Assembly: GCA_024427105.1 (NCBI GenBank)
Contig: JAKSVR010000008.1
Coordinates: 1 to 28,331 of the forward strand
Length of the DNA: 28,331 bases
Direction: 5' to 3'
From: Mycoplasmoidaceae bacterium
Lineage (GTDB): Bacteria; Bacillota_I; Bacilli_A; Mycoplasmatales; Mycoplasmoidaceae
Shown here: positions 1 through 11,361 of the stretch, in pieces
Layout of the letters: every line of letters begins with the position of its first letter
How positions within the stretch are numbered: position 1 is the first letter of the stretch
Notes under the pieces: generated by a model
What the model saw: the letters and a program-made list of their open reading frames with translations, nothing else
The model's database searches: none
What the model was told of the DNA's origin: nothing
Translations under genes and position numbers: made by a program

Positions 1-393
1 AAGGGTACTTTGGTTATTTATTGTTTAATAATTGCCGTTTGCTTAATTATGTTTGGAATAATTTCTGGAATTAAAAAAGACTATTCCTTCCTATATGGAT
101 TTTTACTATGTTTAGGACCAAGCATTGTTTTTGTAGTTGTTAGTTTATTTTTTCCACTTGCACAATTGGTTGCTGCCAAAGCTAGCAAAGGTGTAATAGC
201 TTGATGTGTCATTGGTTATGTTTTAAAATATGCATTAGTGATCGGTATTCCATTTATTGGTGTTACTCATGCAGATATTTTCAATAAATGAGCAATGCTT
301 GCAACCACATTAATTGCCCCAATAACTGTTATTATTAGTAAATTAATATTTGCTAACGTAGTTAGCAAAAATGCAAAAAATACTCAAAAATAG
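1..393 (+). CDS. atpI: ATP synthase subunit I (AtpI-like), 5' end cut off by the window
   Basis: The reading frame is open from the first base and ends at TAG 391-393, so the start lies upstream of the window. The visible 130 residues are very hydrophobic, with about four membrane segments and a short basic, Asn/Gln-rich end. UGA is read as Trp twice (within IAWCVIGY and FNKWAML). There is little family sequence to recognise. The call rests on position, just before atpB at the head of an atp operon, where mollicutes and other bacteria carry a small membrane protein thought to help assemble the c-ring or handle Mg2+. The gap to atpB is only 14 bases, so the two are probably co-transcribed. It could be another small membrane protein, but the synteny makes AtpI likely. 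Confidence 0.65.
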
Positions 394-407
394 TATAAAA
401 TTTAGTT

Positions 408-1172
408 ATGAGTGATTGAAAACCGCTAAGCATACGTCCGCAAATATTTTCAATAGTTGTTGTGGCAGTAATTATTGCCGTTTTATGTATCATCTACTAT
501 AAAAAATCTAAAAATCTAAAAGCTAATGAAGCACCACATGGTTATACATTAGCTGTCGAAATTTATGTTTCATATTTTAGAAACATGGTTCATGAAATTC
601 TTGGCCCTAAATTTGATAAGATGACACCATTATTTGTTTTCATCTTTACTTACATTTTGTTATCGAATATTATTGGGGTGTTAGGTTTAGAAAACCCAAC
701 TGGTTCATACACCGTAACTTTATCAATGGCTTTGATTATGTACATTGGTGTTTGGGCGGTTGGATTTAAATTCCAAAAACTTTCATATTTGAAGAACTTC
801 TTCTTCAAAATTAAAACAAAAAGTGGTAAAGCTATTCCAATTTTCCCTAACCCACTTGAAATTATGAGTAACATTGCTCCATTGATTTCAATGTCCTTCC
901 GTTTATGGGGAAATATTACTGCCGGATCAATCATCATTACTCTATGATTCTTCTTTACTAATTGACTATGGGCAAAGATCCCAGTAATTGGTGTCATAAA
1001 TATTCTTGGTGGTCTAACCGGAGCACCAATTCGGGCCTACTTCGATCTGCTATCAGGACTAATTCAGGCATTAGTGTTTACAATGCTGACGATGGTTTAT
1101 TGAACTATGGCCAAAGGTGATGATGCACCTGAACCAAAAATCGAAGTTATTCCTAATATTTATAATAGATAA
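408..1172 (+). CDS. atpB: F0F1 ATP synthase subunit a
   Basis: This 254-residue membrane protein forms the ion half-channels of F0 next to the c-ring. The start at 408 (MSDWKPLSIR) is preferred over an internal GTG because it gives the normal N-terminus once UGA is read as Trp at codon 4. Five to six membrane helices are visible. The essential Arg is in SFRLWGNITAG (R165), which corresponds to the conserved RLFGN helix, and the last helix carries GLIQALVFTMLTMVYW. The C-terminus is short and acidic (DDAPEPKIEV). No clear Shine-Dalgarno precedes it. A strong hairpin follows before atpE. UGA codons at several Trp positions break the frame under the standard code. Confidence 0.95.
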
Positions 1173-1190
1173 AATATATACAAAAAATCA

Positions 1191-1227
1191 TAAAAAAATA
1201 TATACTTAGAATGTATATATTTTTTTA
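1191..1227 (+). terminator. Intra-operon hairpin with U-tract between atpB and atpE
   Basis: A perfect inverted repeat has left arm 1191-1205 and right arm 1213-1227 (15 pairs, all A/T except one C-G at the loop end) around a 7-base loop TTAGAAT. The descending arm ends in a run of seven T. It resembles an intrinsic terminator, yet it lies inside the atp operon, 14 bases before atpE, whose Shine-Dalgarno (AAGGAG) follows at once. It may be a partial terminator, an RNA-processing or 3'-end stabilising site, or an element that frees the atpE ribosome site. Confidence 0.6.
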
Positions 1228-1241
1228 AAAAGGAGAAAAGT

Positions 1242-1460
1242 ATGGATAGTGCATTTTTAGGAGCAGGTATTGCTGCTCTTGGTACATTAGGTACTGCTGT
1301 AGGTCAAGGTTATGCCTGTGGTAAAGCTGTTGAAGCTGTAGCCCGTAACCCTGAAGCTGAAAGCAAAATTAGAACAACACTAATCGTTGGTGATGCTATT
1401 GCTGAAACATCAGCAATTTACTCATTGATTATTGCTATTCTATTAATTTTCGTTGCTTAG
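1242..1460 (+). CDS. atpE: F0F1 ATP synthase subunit c (c-ring proteolipid)
   Basis: This 72-residue hairpin of two glycine/alanine-rich membrane helices oligomerises into the rotating c-ring. The polar loop is ARNPEAESKIR (about residues 34-44), which contacts gamma and epsilon. The ion-binding carboxylate is E55 in GDAIAETSAIY on helix 2. Helix 1 carries Q22 exactly 33 residues earlier, and E55 is followed by T56, S57 and Y60. This pattern resembles sodium-binding c subunits more than the EALTIY type of proton-driven rings. The start follows a good ribosome site (AAGGAGAAAAGT). The gene is preceded by a hairpin and followed by atpF after 12 bases. Confidence 0.96.
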   Translation: MDSAFLGAGIAALGTLGTAVGQGYACGKAVEAVARNPEAESKIRTTLIVGDAIAETSAIYSLIIAILLIFVA

Positions 1461-1472
1461 GAGAAAACAACG

Positions 1473-2099
1473 ATGGATCATAAACTAACAACAACAAAAA
1501 GAACAGTAATCATTGCTCTAGTGCTAGCACTAGCAGTTTTACCATTACTGTTTACTTTAAGTTCTTGTCAACCACTGGAAAAAGAATGAGTGGTTAATAG
1601 TTTATTTCCAAACCTTTGAGTATTCATAACTCATATTATCGCTGCCGTTGTTCTTGTTGTTTTGATGACATGATTAGTTTGAAAACCAACTAAACAATCA
1701 ATTCAAAAACGACATGATTACATTGCTAAAGAAATTGCTGATGCACAAAAAGCAAAAGAAACAGCAACTATGGAACTTAATGAGGCTAACCAATTAAAAG
1801 TTAACGCATTAAGTCAAGCAATGTCAATAACAACACAAGCTAAAGCTGAAGCATTTGAAATAATTGAAAAAGCAAAGCTTGAAGCAAAACAAACTGCTTC
1901 TAAAATTATTAAAGATGCTAAAGAAGATGTTGAAAAAGAAAAACGCGATGCGCGAGTCAACGCACAAGACAACATTATCAATATTGCCTTTGATGTTGCT
2001 GAATCTGTCTTGAATAAAGAAGTAGGAAAGCAAGATAAAGACAAATACATTGACGACTTATTAAAAACAATTGAAGAAGATCTTAAAAAGAGTGAATAA
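1473..2099 (+). CDS. atpF: F0F1 ATP synthase subunit b, lipoprotein form
   Basis: This 208-residue peripheral-stalk subunit links F0 to F1. It begins MDHKLTTTKR, then has a hydrophobic stretch ending in the lipobox LSSC (about residues 31-34), so the protein should be cleaved and lipidated at that Cys. A second hydrophobic helix (ITHIIAAVVLVVLMTWLVW) anchors it. The rest is a long charged coiled coil rich in A, K and E (about residues 75-208). A lipobox on subunit b is known from Mycoplasma pneumoniae. An internal ATG at 1770 would drop the membrane anchor and is not the start. The stop overlaps the atpH start by one base (TAATG). Confidence 0.93.
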
Positions 2100-2662
2100 T
2101 GATAACTTCTGCTAATAACATATCATCATATGCATTAGCAATCTTCACGATTGCTAAGAATAAAGAAACACAGGAAAAATATTATCAACAAATTGCAGCA
2201 TTAGATGCAATGAATGATACTAATCCTGATTTCTTTAAAATTTTAGCAGCAAGATTTATTGATAAAAACGAAAGAAAAGAAATTGCTAAAGATGTTTTAA
2301 CTGGATTTGGTTTTGAACAAAAAGTAATTTATTGAGTGTGAACAATTATTGACAATAATTTCTACAACCAATTCCATTCAATTGCTAAAGCATGTCGAGA
2401 TATATATTGCGAAATATTTGATGTTTGTCGTGTTAAGATTACATCTGCCAATGAGTTATCTGAAAGCCAAATGGATAAAATCAAAAACTTCTTTGAAGTT
2501 CAATTGAAACGTAAAATAGAAATTGCTTGATATATTAAACCAAGCTTACTAGGTGGTTTAAGAATTCAAGTTGATAACAAAACATACAACAACACATTCA
2601 GAACAAAACTAGATGGTTTAAAGAAAGAACTACTATCTAAGAAAGGCTATTATGGCAACTAA
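2099..2662 (+). CDS. atpH: F0F1 ATP synthase subunit delta
   Basis: This 187-residue protein caps the F1 alpha3beta3 hexamer and joins it to subunit b. Its N-terminal half is helical ([20 protein letters not shown]), matching the OSCP/delta six-helix domain. The C-terminal part ends with the family-typical [20 protein letters not shown] segment, which resembles the usual IGGVVVRVGD motif. UGA is Trp at 2333-2335 and later. The gene begins inside the atpF stop and ends 11 bases inside atpA, so translational coupling is likely on both sides. Sequence conservation is low, as usual for delta, but the position and C-terminal motif are clear. Confidence 0.93.
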
Positions 2663-4205
2663 AACTGATTCCTTTGCTGTCTTAATTAAAGCAAAGATTG
2701 AAAAATATGCTAATAACATTAAGCAAGATGAAATAGGACGAGTTATTTCCATCGGAGATGGAATCGCCCTTGTTTCTGGTCTTGAAAATGCCATGCTTAA
2801 TGAATTAGTTGTTTTTGAAAACGGAACTAAAGGAATGATTGTAAACTTGGAGGCAGAAACGTTAGGTATTGTTATGCTTGGTAAGTATGATGATATTGCA
2901 GAAAACTCAGTTGTTAAACGAACTGAGCAAGTTGTTTCTGTGCCGGTTGGTGATCAAATGCTAGGTCGTGTTGTTGATGCAATTGGTCAACCAATTGATG
3001 GTGGTAAAGCAATTTCTAGTGAAAAAGTAATGCCAATTGAAAAAATTGCTCCAGGTGTTATTACACGTCAGTCAGTTGACGCTCCACTTGAAACAGGAAT
3101 CTTATCAATTGACTCAATGTTTCCTATTGGAAAAGGTCAAAGAGAGTTGATTATTGGAGATAGACAAACAGGAAAAACAACTATAGCAATTGACACAATT
3201 CTTAACCAAAAAGGTAAGAATGTTAAATGTGTGTATGTTGCCATTGGTCAAAAACGATCATCAGTTGTTCACATTCACAATACATTAGAAAAAGCTGGAG
3301 CAATGGCATACACAACCATTGTTTCATCAACTGCTGGCGAATTACCAGCATTAATCTATTTAGCACCATATACTGGAATTACTATTGCTGAATATTGATT
3401 ATCAAAAGGCGAAGATGTTTTGATTGTTTACGATGACTTATCAAAACATGCTGTTAGCTACCGAACAATTTCATTGTTACTAAGAAGACCACCAGGTCGT
3501 GAAGCATATCCTGGTGACGTATTCTATCTTCACTCACGTTTACTAGAACGTGCTGGAAGAATGAACAAAGAACATGGTAATGGTTCAATTACAGCTCTAC
3601 CAATTATTGAAACACAAGCTGGAGATATCTCAGCATATATTCCAACAAATGTTATTTCAATTACTGATGGACAACTATTCATGATGACTAGTATGTTCAA
3701 TGCTGGTCAACGACCAGCTATCGATCCAGGTCTATCAGTATCACGAGTTGGTTCTTCTGCACAACGTGGTTATGTTAAACAAACTGCAAGTAGTTTAAAA
3801 CTAGAACTTGCACAATTTGCTGAATTATCAGCATTTGCACAATTTGGTTCTGATCTTGATAAAGAAACAAAAGATATTATTGAACATGGTAAGAGAATTA
3901 TGGAAATGATTAAACAACCAGAAAACTCACCATATTCACAATTACAAGAAACAATTTTACTGTTTGCAATTAAACAACACTTTATTAAGTGAATTCCACT
4001 TGATCAAATTCCAGCCTTTAAAAAAGAATTAGTAGCACATTTTGATAAAACAAAACTATTAGCTGAACTAGAAAAAGCTGGAAAGTTTGATGAAAAACTT
4101 GAAAATAAATTTAAAGATGAATTTAAAGTATTTGTTTCTAAATTCATTCAAGCTATTCCAGATTATAAAGTTGAAAATTACGGAGACATTAAGGAATTAA
4201 AATAG
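2652..4205 (+). CDS. atpA: F0F1 ATP synthase subunit alpha
   Basis: This 517-residue non-catalytic nucleotide-binding subunit of F1 has an N-terminal beta-barrel (about 27-95), then the nucleotide-binding domain with P-loop GDRQTGKT at G169-T176, the segment [13 protein letters not shown] ([13 protein letters not shown]), and the signature [17 protein letters not shown]. The C-terminal helical domain holds [21 protein letters not shown] encodes Trp in IAEYW and HFIKWIPL. The length is close to the family norm. The start overlaps atpH by 11 bases with an AAAGG ribosome site. It is followed after 3 bases by atpG. This is the standard F1 gene and not a divergent second F1 set. Confidence 0.98.
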
Positions 4206-4208
4206 GCA

Positions 4209-6700
<2,492 letters not shown>

Positions 6701-6702
6701 TT

Positions 6703-7107
6703 ATGTCTAAGGTATTTAATGTATATATTTCTACCCCAAATAAGGTATGTTTAAATCAAGAAGTTGTTAGCATAACAATGCCAACAGCTAATGGTTATAT
6801 TGGCATCTTACCAGAACATGCTCGTATTTGTGGGGCAGTAATGCCAGGATATATGTACATTACTTTACCTAGCGGTGAAAAGAAAATCGCATTAATTAAT
6901 TATGGAATGTATTATTTCAAAGAAAATAAGCTAGTTATCTTATCTGATTTCTTTGAATACAATACTGGTGTTAATGAATCAGCTCTTGAAACTATTCGTT
7001 TAAGAATTGAAGAAGAATGTAAAAAAGTTCAATTATCTGATCGAGCAGTTCATGCTTTGAACTCATATATGAAGCTTGTTAGCGCTAAAGCTAAACAAAA
7101 AAAATAG
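6703..7107 (+). CDS. atpC: F0F1 ATP synthase subunit epsilon
   Basis: This 134-residue subunit sits at the foot of the rotor and can inhibit ATP hydrolysis. The N-terminal beta-sandwich is recognisable (FNVYISTPNKV, then MPTANGYIGILPEHAR, matching the family's G..G.L..H pattern). A C-terminal helical hairpin follows (SALETIRLRIEEECKKV and SYMKLVSAKAKQKK). It is the last gene of the operon. The start lies 2 bases after the atpD stop, so translation probably depends on coupling. The end is a run of Lys codons before TAG. Confidence 0.95.
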   Translation: MSKVFNVYISTPNKVCLNQEVVSITMPTANGYIGILPEHARICGAVMPGYMYITLPSGEKKIALINYGMYYFKENKLVILSDFFEYNTGVNESALETIRLRIEEECKKVQLSDRAVHALNSYMKLVSAKAKQKK

Positions 7108-7109
7108 AT

Positions 7110-7137
7110 TTATATATATTTTCCAAATATATATAAT
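7110..7137 (+). promoter_or_regulatory. Hairpin after atpC merging into the lipoprotein promoter
   Basis: A perfect 12-bp inverted repeat (left arm 7110-7121, right arm 7125-7136, loop TCC) lies just after the atpC stop. It lacks a long T-run. The right arm runs into TATAAT at 7132-7137, a full -10 consensus that would start transcription near 7144 and serve the lipoprotein gene at 7168. A ribosome site (AGAAGG) lies about 7 bases before that ATG. The site could both end or stabilise the atp mRNA and begin the next transcript. Confidence 0.5.
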
Positions 7138-7167
7138 ACTCGTGAAAAATACGAAAGAAGGCAAAAT

Positions 7168-7962
7168 ATGAAAATGTTAAAAAGATTCTTACCAATAGCT
7201 ACAATTGGTTGCACAGCTCTTGCTATTGCACCATTTGTTACATCATGTAGTAAGAAAAATGGTGTTGATATACAAAAGATCATAAAAGGTGAATATAAAA
7301 GACAAACTGATTTAGCAGGACCAGGAACAAAATCAGAAGCTGAAATTACTGATTTTTATGTTTCAGCTATAAAAGAAAACAAGCAAATTTTCGTTGACGA
7401 TATTTATATTGCAATGAGTGAGTTACTTAATGAATTACTTGTTGAGGAAGAAGAACTTGATCCAAATGCATTTAGTGGAACAGCATCTATCTCTTTAGAT
7501 AATATTAAACAAGATATCACATATGGTTATAGAATATCTTCAAATTGAGATTTATCTATCAATGTAGATGGGTTACCATCCCCTATTTTAGAATGACTTG
7601 GTATTTGCAATGTTGAACCAGACAAAATGAATGGTAAAATTGATGCTCATTTAAAAATAGCAAATCTTCCTTTTCAAATTGTTTATGAAGAAGAAGGTAT
7701 GTTGATTGAAGAACCACATTGGAACATGGAATGTTTAACTGAAGAATTTATTGACGAGGATATGTGAAATGATTCACAATGATCAATTGACATGTTAATT
7801 GATTTAGATGTAACATTGGGCGAAACTCCTTTTAATATTAATTTATCTACATTAATAAGCTATAAATCACCAGTGGACATTATAGAAATAGTTTTCGGTA
7901 TATTATTAGTAATGTACAACGGCTTGCATATGCAATATTTGGACAACATTACTAAAGGGTAA
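7168..7962 (+). CDS. Lipoprotein of unknown function
   Basis: This is a 264-residue predicted surface lipoprotein. The signal peptide is clear: MKMLKRF, a hydrophobic stretch, then the lipobox VTSC with the acylated Cys at C27, followed by SKKNG. The mature part is acidic, with many D and E (for example VEEEELDPN and TEEFIDEDMW). It has mixed hydrophobic segments and no domain that I recognise. UGA is Trp at several positions after residue 126, so the protein is more than twice as long as the standard code suggests. It has its own TATAAT and ribosome site and ends in a strong terminator. Mollicutes carry many such lineage-specific lipoproteins, so function cannot be inferred from sequence. 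Confidence 0.85.
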
Positions 7963-7992
7963 TTAAACAATAAATTATTGTAAAAATAAAAC

Positions 7993-8031
7993 AAAATAAG
8001 ACCGCCACATATTGGCTGAGTCTTATTTTTT
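7993..8031. terminator. Bidirectional terminator between converging genes
   Basis: Stem arms AAAATAAGAC (7993-8002) and GTCTTATTTT (8020-8029) are perfect. The loop holds a smaller hairpin, GCCA (8004-8007) pairing with TGGC (8013-8016). There is a T-tract on the plus side and an A-tract on the other side, so it can end both the lipoprotein transcript and the converging hydrolase transcript. Confidence 0.75.
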
Positions 8032-8067
8032 GTTATATGTTTTAAACATACTGATAATTTATACTTG

Positions 8068-8712
8068 TTATCTGCTCTTTTTTACTATTTCTTGAACCAT
8101 ATAATTATCTTTTTGCACATCTTTAAATGTTCCTCATTTATTATGACCAGGAAGAATCAAATTTTCCTCATTTAGTTTTGATCATAACAACTTTAGTGAT
8201 TTGATCATGTCAATTGGATTGGAATTACCCAAATCGGTTCGACCATAACTATTGTAGAATAGTGTATCACCAACAAAATATCAGTTTTTATAAATATAAA
8301 CAACAGAACCTGGACTATGACCTGGAGTATGCAAAATTTTAAACTCAAAAGATCCCACTTTAATATCTTTATTAAATCAATGAACATTTTTAGAAAAGTC
8401 TTTGACTTTCATATCAGCTAATTCATCATAACGATATTTAGCATAAGTGGATTTATCACCTTCATGAATATAAACAGGAACATTTCATTTAGCTAAGATT
8501 TTTGCTGTGTCATAACAATGATCAAAATGTGCATGAGTCAATAAAATAGCTACAACCTTCGTGTCGTTTGGGATAGCTTTAATTGCATCATCGCCACCAA
8601 AGCTAGGATCAATAATAACAGCTTCTTTTCCATTAAGAATTATGTAGGTATTATTGTCCATATAGTATGAATTAATAACGATTAAATTAGGCTCAATTAT
8701 TGTCTTGTTCAT
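8068..8712 (-). CDS. Metallo-beta-lactamase-fold hydrolase (glyoxalase II / YcbL type)
   Basis: This 214-residue cytosolic protein has the HxHxDH metal motif in LTHAHFDHC (H60, H62, D64, H65). Later metal ligands are in LHTPGHSPGS (His), VGDTLF (Asp) and LPGHNKWG (His). These fit the glyoxalase-II-like branch of the MBL superfamily, whose members hydrolyse thioesters such as S-lactoylglutathione, but the true substrate is unknown. UGA supplies Trp four times (for example AKWNVPVYIHEG and NKWGTF). The start (MNKTIIEP) is 4 bases or so downstream of the start point predicted from its own TATAAT. It shares a symmetrical divergent promoter with dnaX and converges on the lipoprotein gene. Confidence 0.88.
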
Positions 8713-8718
8713 AATGTT

Positions 8719-8748
8719 TAATATTATATAAAACTTTATATAATATTA
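8719..8748. promoter_or_regulatory. Perfectly symmetrical divergent promoter
   Basis: A 30-base palindrome has arms TAATATTATATAAA (8719-8732) and its exact reverse complement (8735-8748) around the 2-base centre AC. Each arm contains one TATAAT: 8739-8744 reading toward dnaX and 8728-8723 reading toward the hydrolase. The predicted starts lie at or within about 4 bases of each gene's ATG. No -35 box is evident on either side. Confidence 0.7.
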
Positions 8749-8753
8749 CTACT

Positions 8754-10526
8754 ATGAATTACCTATCTTTGTACCGAAAATATCGACCTAAGAAATTTGC
8801 TGATGTTGTCGGACAAGAATATATTGTAAAAATTTTAAAAAATTCGGTTAAAAATAACCAAGTAGCTAATGCTTATGTTTTTGCTGGAACCAAAGGAACT
8901 GGGAAAACATCAATTGCTAAGATTTATGCTAATGCTATCAATTGTTTACACAATAAAGACGGTGATGTATGTGGTGAGTGCGAAATTTGTAAAGATTTTG
9001 CAAACAACCAAGTAATAGATGTTCTTGAATTGGATGCTGCTAGTAATAATGGTGTTGATGAAATTAGACAAATTAATGATGCAGCAATGTTTTTGCCTAC
9101 CAAGTTAGCCAAGAAAGTTTACATTATTGATGAAGCACACATGTTAACTACTCAAGCATGAAATGCTTTATTAAAGTTAGTTGAAGAACCACCAAAGCAT
9201 GTTGTATTTATTTTTGCTACAACAGAAATGCATAAAATTCCTGCAACAATCTTATCAAGATGTCAATGTTTTAGATTTAGCAAGATTTTACATAGTGATG
9301 TTGTTAAACTTTTAACAAAAGTTTGTAAGGCAGAAAACATTAAATATGATTTAGATGCATTAAAGACTATTGCTGATATTGTTGATGGATCAGCAAGAGA
9401 TGCATTAAGTATTCTTGAACAAACAGCAACTTATACTGATAACAATATTAAAGTTGAAGATATTTATAAAATCTACGGATTATTAAGTCCTAAGGAAATG
9501 GTCGATTTCCTAAACTTGCTAATTTCAAGAAATAATGAATCTATTTTTACAAAAATTAATAATTATTTTCAATCTGGAATTAACTTTGTAAGTTTTGTTG
9601 GATTATTAGTTTCAATCCTAACTGATAAATTAATTTTTATTAAAACTAATAACTATAAGTTATTAACAAAAACAAATGAAAATTTAATTAACACTCTTGG
9701 GCTAGATGAACAAGACAAATTGACTCAATTACTAGATATTTGACAAGAAACATATTTTAAAATAGCTACACCAACAGATGTTCATGTTGTTATTGATCAT
9801 GCAATTATCAAATCGTTAGATATTTTTGGTGATGGAGAAGAAAAAAAACCAAGTGGTGGAAATAAACCTCAACCTAAGATTGAAAAGGTTGAAGCAGTTT
9901 CTCAACCTAAGGCTCCTGAACCAGTAAAAGTCGAAACAAAAAAAGAAGATTTGTTTGTTCTTTATGATATTGAAATTCCTGAAACAAAGAAAGAACCTAA
10001 GAAAGAAACTAAGCAAGAATTTGTAAAAACTACTCCTAAAGTTTATACCAAACCAAAAGATGTGCCGATGCCATCAGATCAAGAAATTTTATTAGCCGTA
10101 TTTTCTAATCGATCAAAAGAATATGAAAAAATAGCAAAAGAAACTCTTGAGCAAATTAAATCTGGTAAGTTAGATGAAAAACCATTTTCACAAGCACAAC
10201 TTGCTGAACAAGTTATTTGTGCTAGCCCAAACGGTGTAATATTGGCATTTGAACAAGAGATGGACGCAAAACTATTTAATAAGTCAGCTAAAAAGAAAGA
10301 ATTCTTATTATCTTGCTGTCGTATTTTTAGAAATCCAAAATTTGTGGTTGGTTTTACTCCTACACAAATTAACAATTTGAAAAATGAAATGTTGTTGGCA
10401 AAGAAAAACCCTAAACCTTTATTGGATCTTGATGCATTACGAACAATATTAAATAAAGATGCATCAATAGAACAAATAGCCTTTAATACTATATATAGTA
10501 TGATTAACAAGAAGGACAATAAATAA
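8754..10526 (+). CDS. dnaX: DNA polymerase III subunit gamma/tau
   Basis: This 590-residue clamp-loader ATPase has an AAA+ module with Walker A GTKGTGKT at G45-T52, a zinc-binding Cys cluster (CLHNKDGDVCGECEIC), Walker B YIIDEAHML and a sensor segment TILSRCQCFRF. A collar domain follows (about 240-360), then a long Lys/Pro/Glu/Thr linker (about 360-440), then a C-terminal domain (about 440-590) that in tau contacts polymerase and helicase. UGA is Trp in TQAWNALLKL and LLDIWQETY. An A-tract at 9841-9848, where the linker begins, may allow frame slippage. The stop overlaps the nfo start by one base. The mRNA is likely leaderless or nearly so. Confidence 0.96.
9841..9848 (+). other. Candidate slippage site inside dnaX (A8 tract)
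   Basis: Eight consecutive A span codons 363-365, giving the form A-AAA-AAA in the reading frame, right after the conserved clamp-loader domains. A shift to the -1 frame (or one extra A added by RNA polymerase) reads five more codons and stops at TAA 9863-9865, giving a protein of about 370 residues. The other frame also stops early. An SD-like GGAG lies at 9834-9837, and a 7-bp hairpin (arms 9869-9875 and 9886-9892) follows. Confidence 0.4.
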
Positions 10527-11359
10527 TGAATAAATTAGGTTGTCATGTAAATATGTGTGCTCCTGACTATTTATTAGGATCACTTGAGATGGCAAATAGT
10601 CAAGATGCTAATTGTTTTATGATTTATACTGGTTCACCACAATCTATTGCACGTCAACCAATCAGTAAACTAAAAGTTGAACAATTACATAAAGCATTAA
10701 AAGAACAACATATTCCAGTTGAAGATGTTATTGTTCATGCACCATACATTATTAACTGTGCTAACTCTGATGGGAAGAAACGTGGGTTTGCTAAATCATT
10801 TTTAAAACAAGAGGTCGACCGTGTATACCAAATTGGAGCTAAATATTTAGTTTTACATCCAGGTAGTAATGCTAATAAAGAAGAAGGATGCAAGCATATT
10901 GCTGACGCAATTAACTATGTTAATCAATCAAATAAACATGTTATTATTTGTTTAGAGACTATGGCAGGTAAAGGAAATGAAATAGGCTCTAAGTTTGAAG
11001 AATTAAAAGAAATCATCAAACAAGTTGAAAATAAGAGTCTTGTTGGTGTTTGTTTAGATACATGTCACATCTCTGATGCCGGATATGATATTAAAGATCC
11101 ATCTGCTACACTAAAAATATTTGATGACATCGTTGGTTTAAAGTACTTAAAGGTTATTCATATAAATGACTCAATGAATAAACAAGGTGCTCATAAAGAC
11201 CGCCATGCCAATATTGGTGAAGGTGAAATTGGCTTAAAGACATTAAAAGAATGAGTAAACTATCCATTAATTTCGAAAATTTGTAAAATTCTTGAAACAC
11301 CATGATCATATGATGGACCAGTTTACAAAAAAGAAATTCATATGTTATTAGGAAAATAG
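10526..11359 (+). CDS. nfo: Endonuclease IV (apurinic/apyrimidinic endonuclease)
   Basis: This 277-residue TIM-barrel enzyme of base-excision repair cuts 5' to abasic sites with three metal ions. The metal-ligand motifs appear in family order: VHAPYIIN, LHPGSN, CLETMAGKGNE, GVCLDTCHISDAGYD, HINDSMN, KDRHANIGEGEIG and the late ILETPW. All expected His, Asp and Glu ligands are present. UGA is Trp after residue 242 (LKEWVNYP) and near the end (ETPWSYDGP). Length is normal. It overlaps dnaX by one base and is followed by rarA after 2 bases, so it belongs to the same transcript. Confidence 0.97.
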
Positions 11360-11361
11360 TT

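Noticed and set aside
462..997. Apparent multiple frameshifts or split genes across the window (for example in atpB, atpA, dnaX, eno and feoB)
   Set aside because: All the breaks are in-frame UGA codons at plausible Trp positions, several of them invariant Trp in the family. They reflect genetic code 4 and not mutation. Only the gatA stop is a genuine TAA.
650..997. Open frame on the minus strand within atpB, and similar antisense frames in atpF, atpD, dnaX, eno and rplJ
   Set aside because: They lie wholly inside strongly conserved genes, have no ribosome site and give composition typical of reverse-complement shadows.
1770..2099. atpF starting at 1770
   Set aside because: That start would remove the lipobox and membrane anchor. 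The ATG at 1473 gives a complete subunit b when UGA is Trp.
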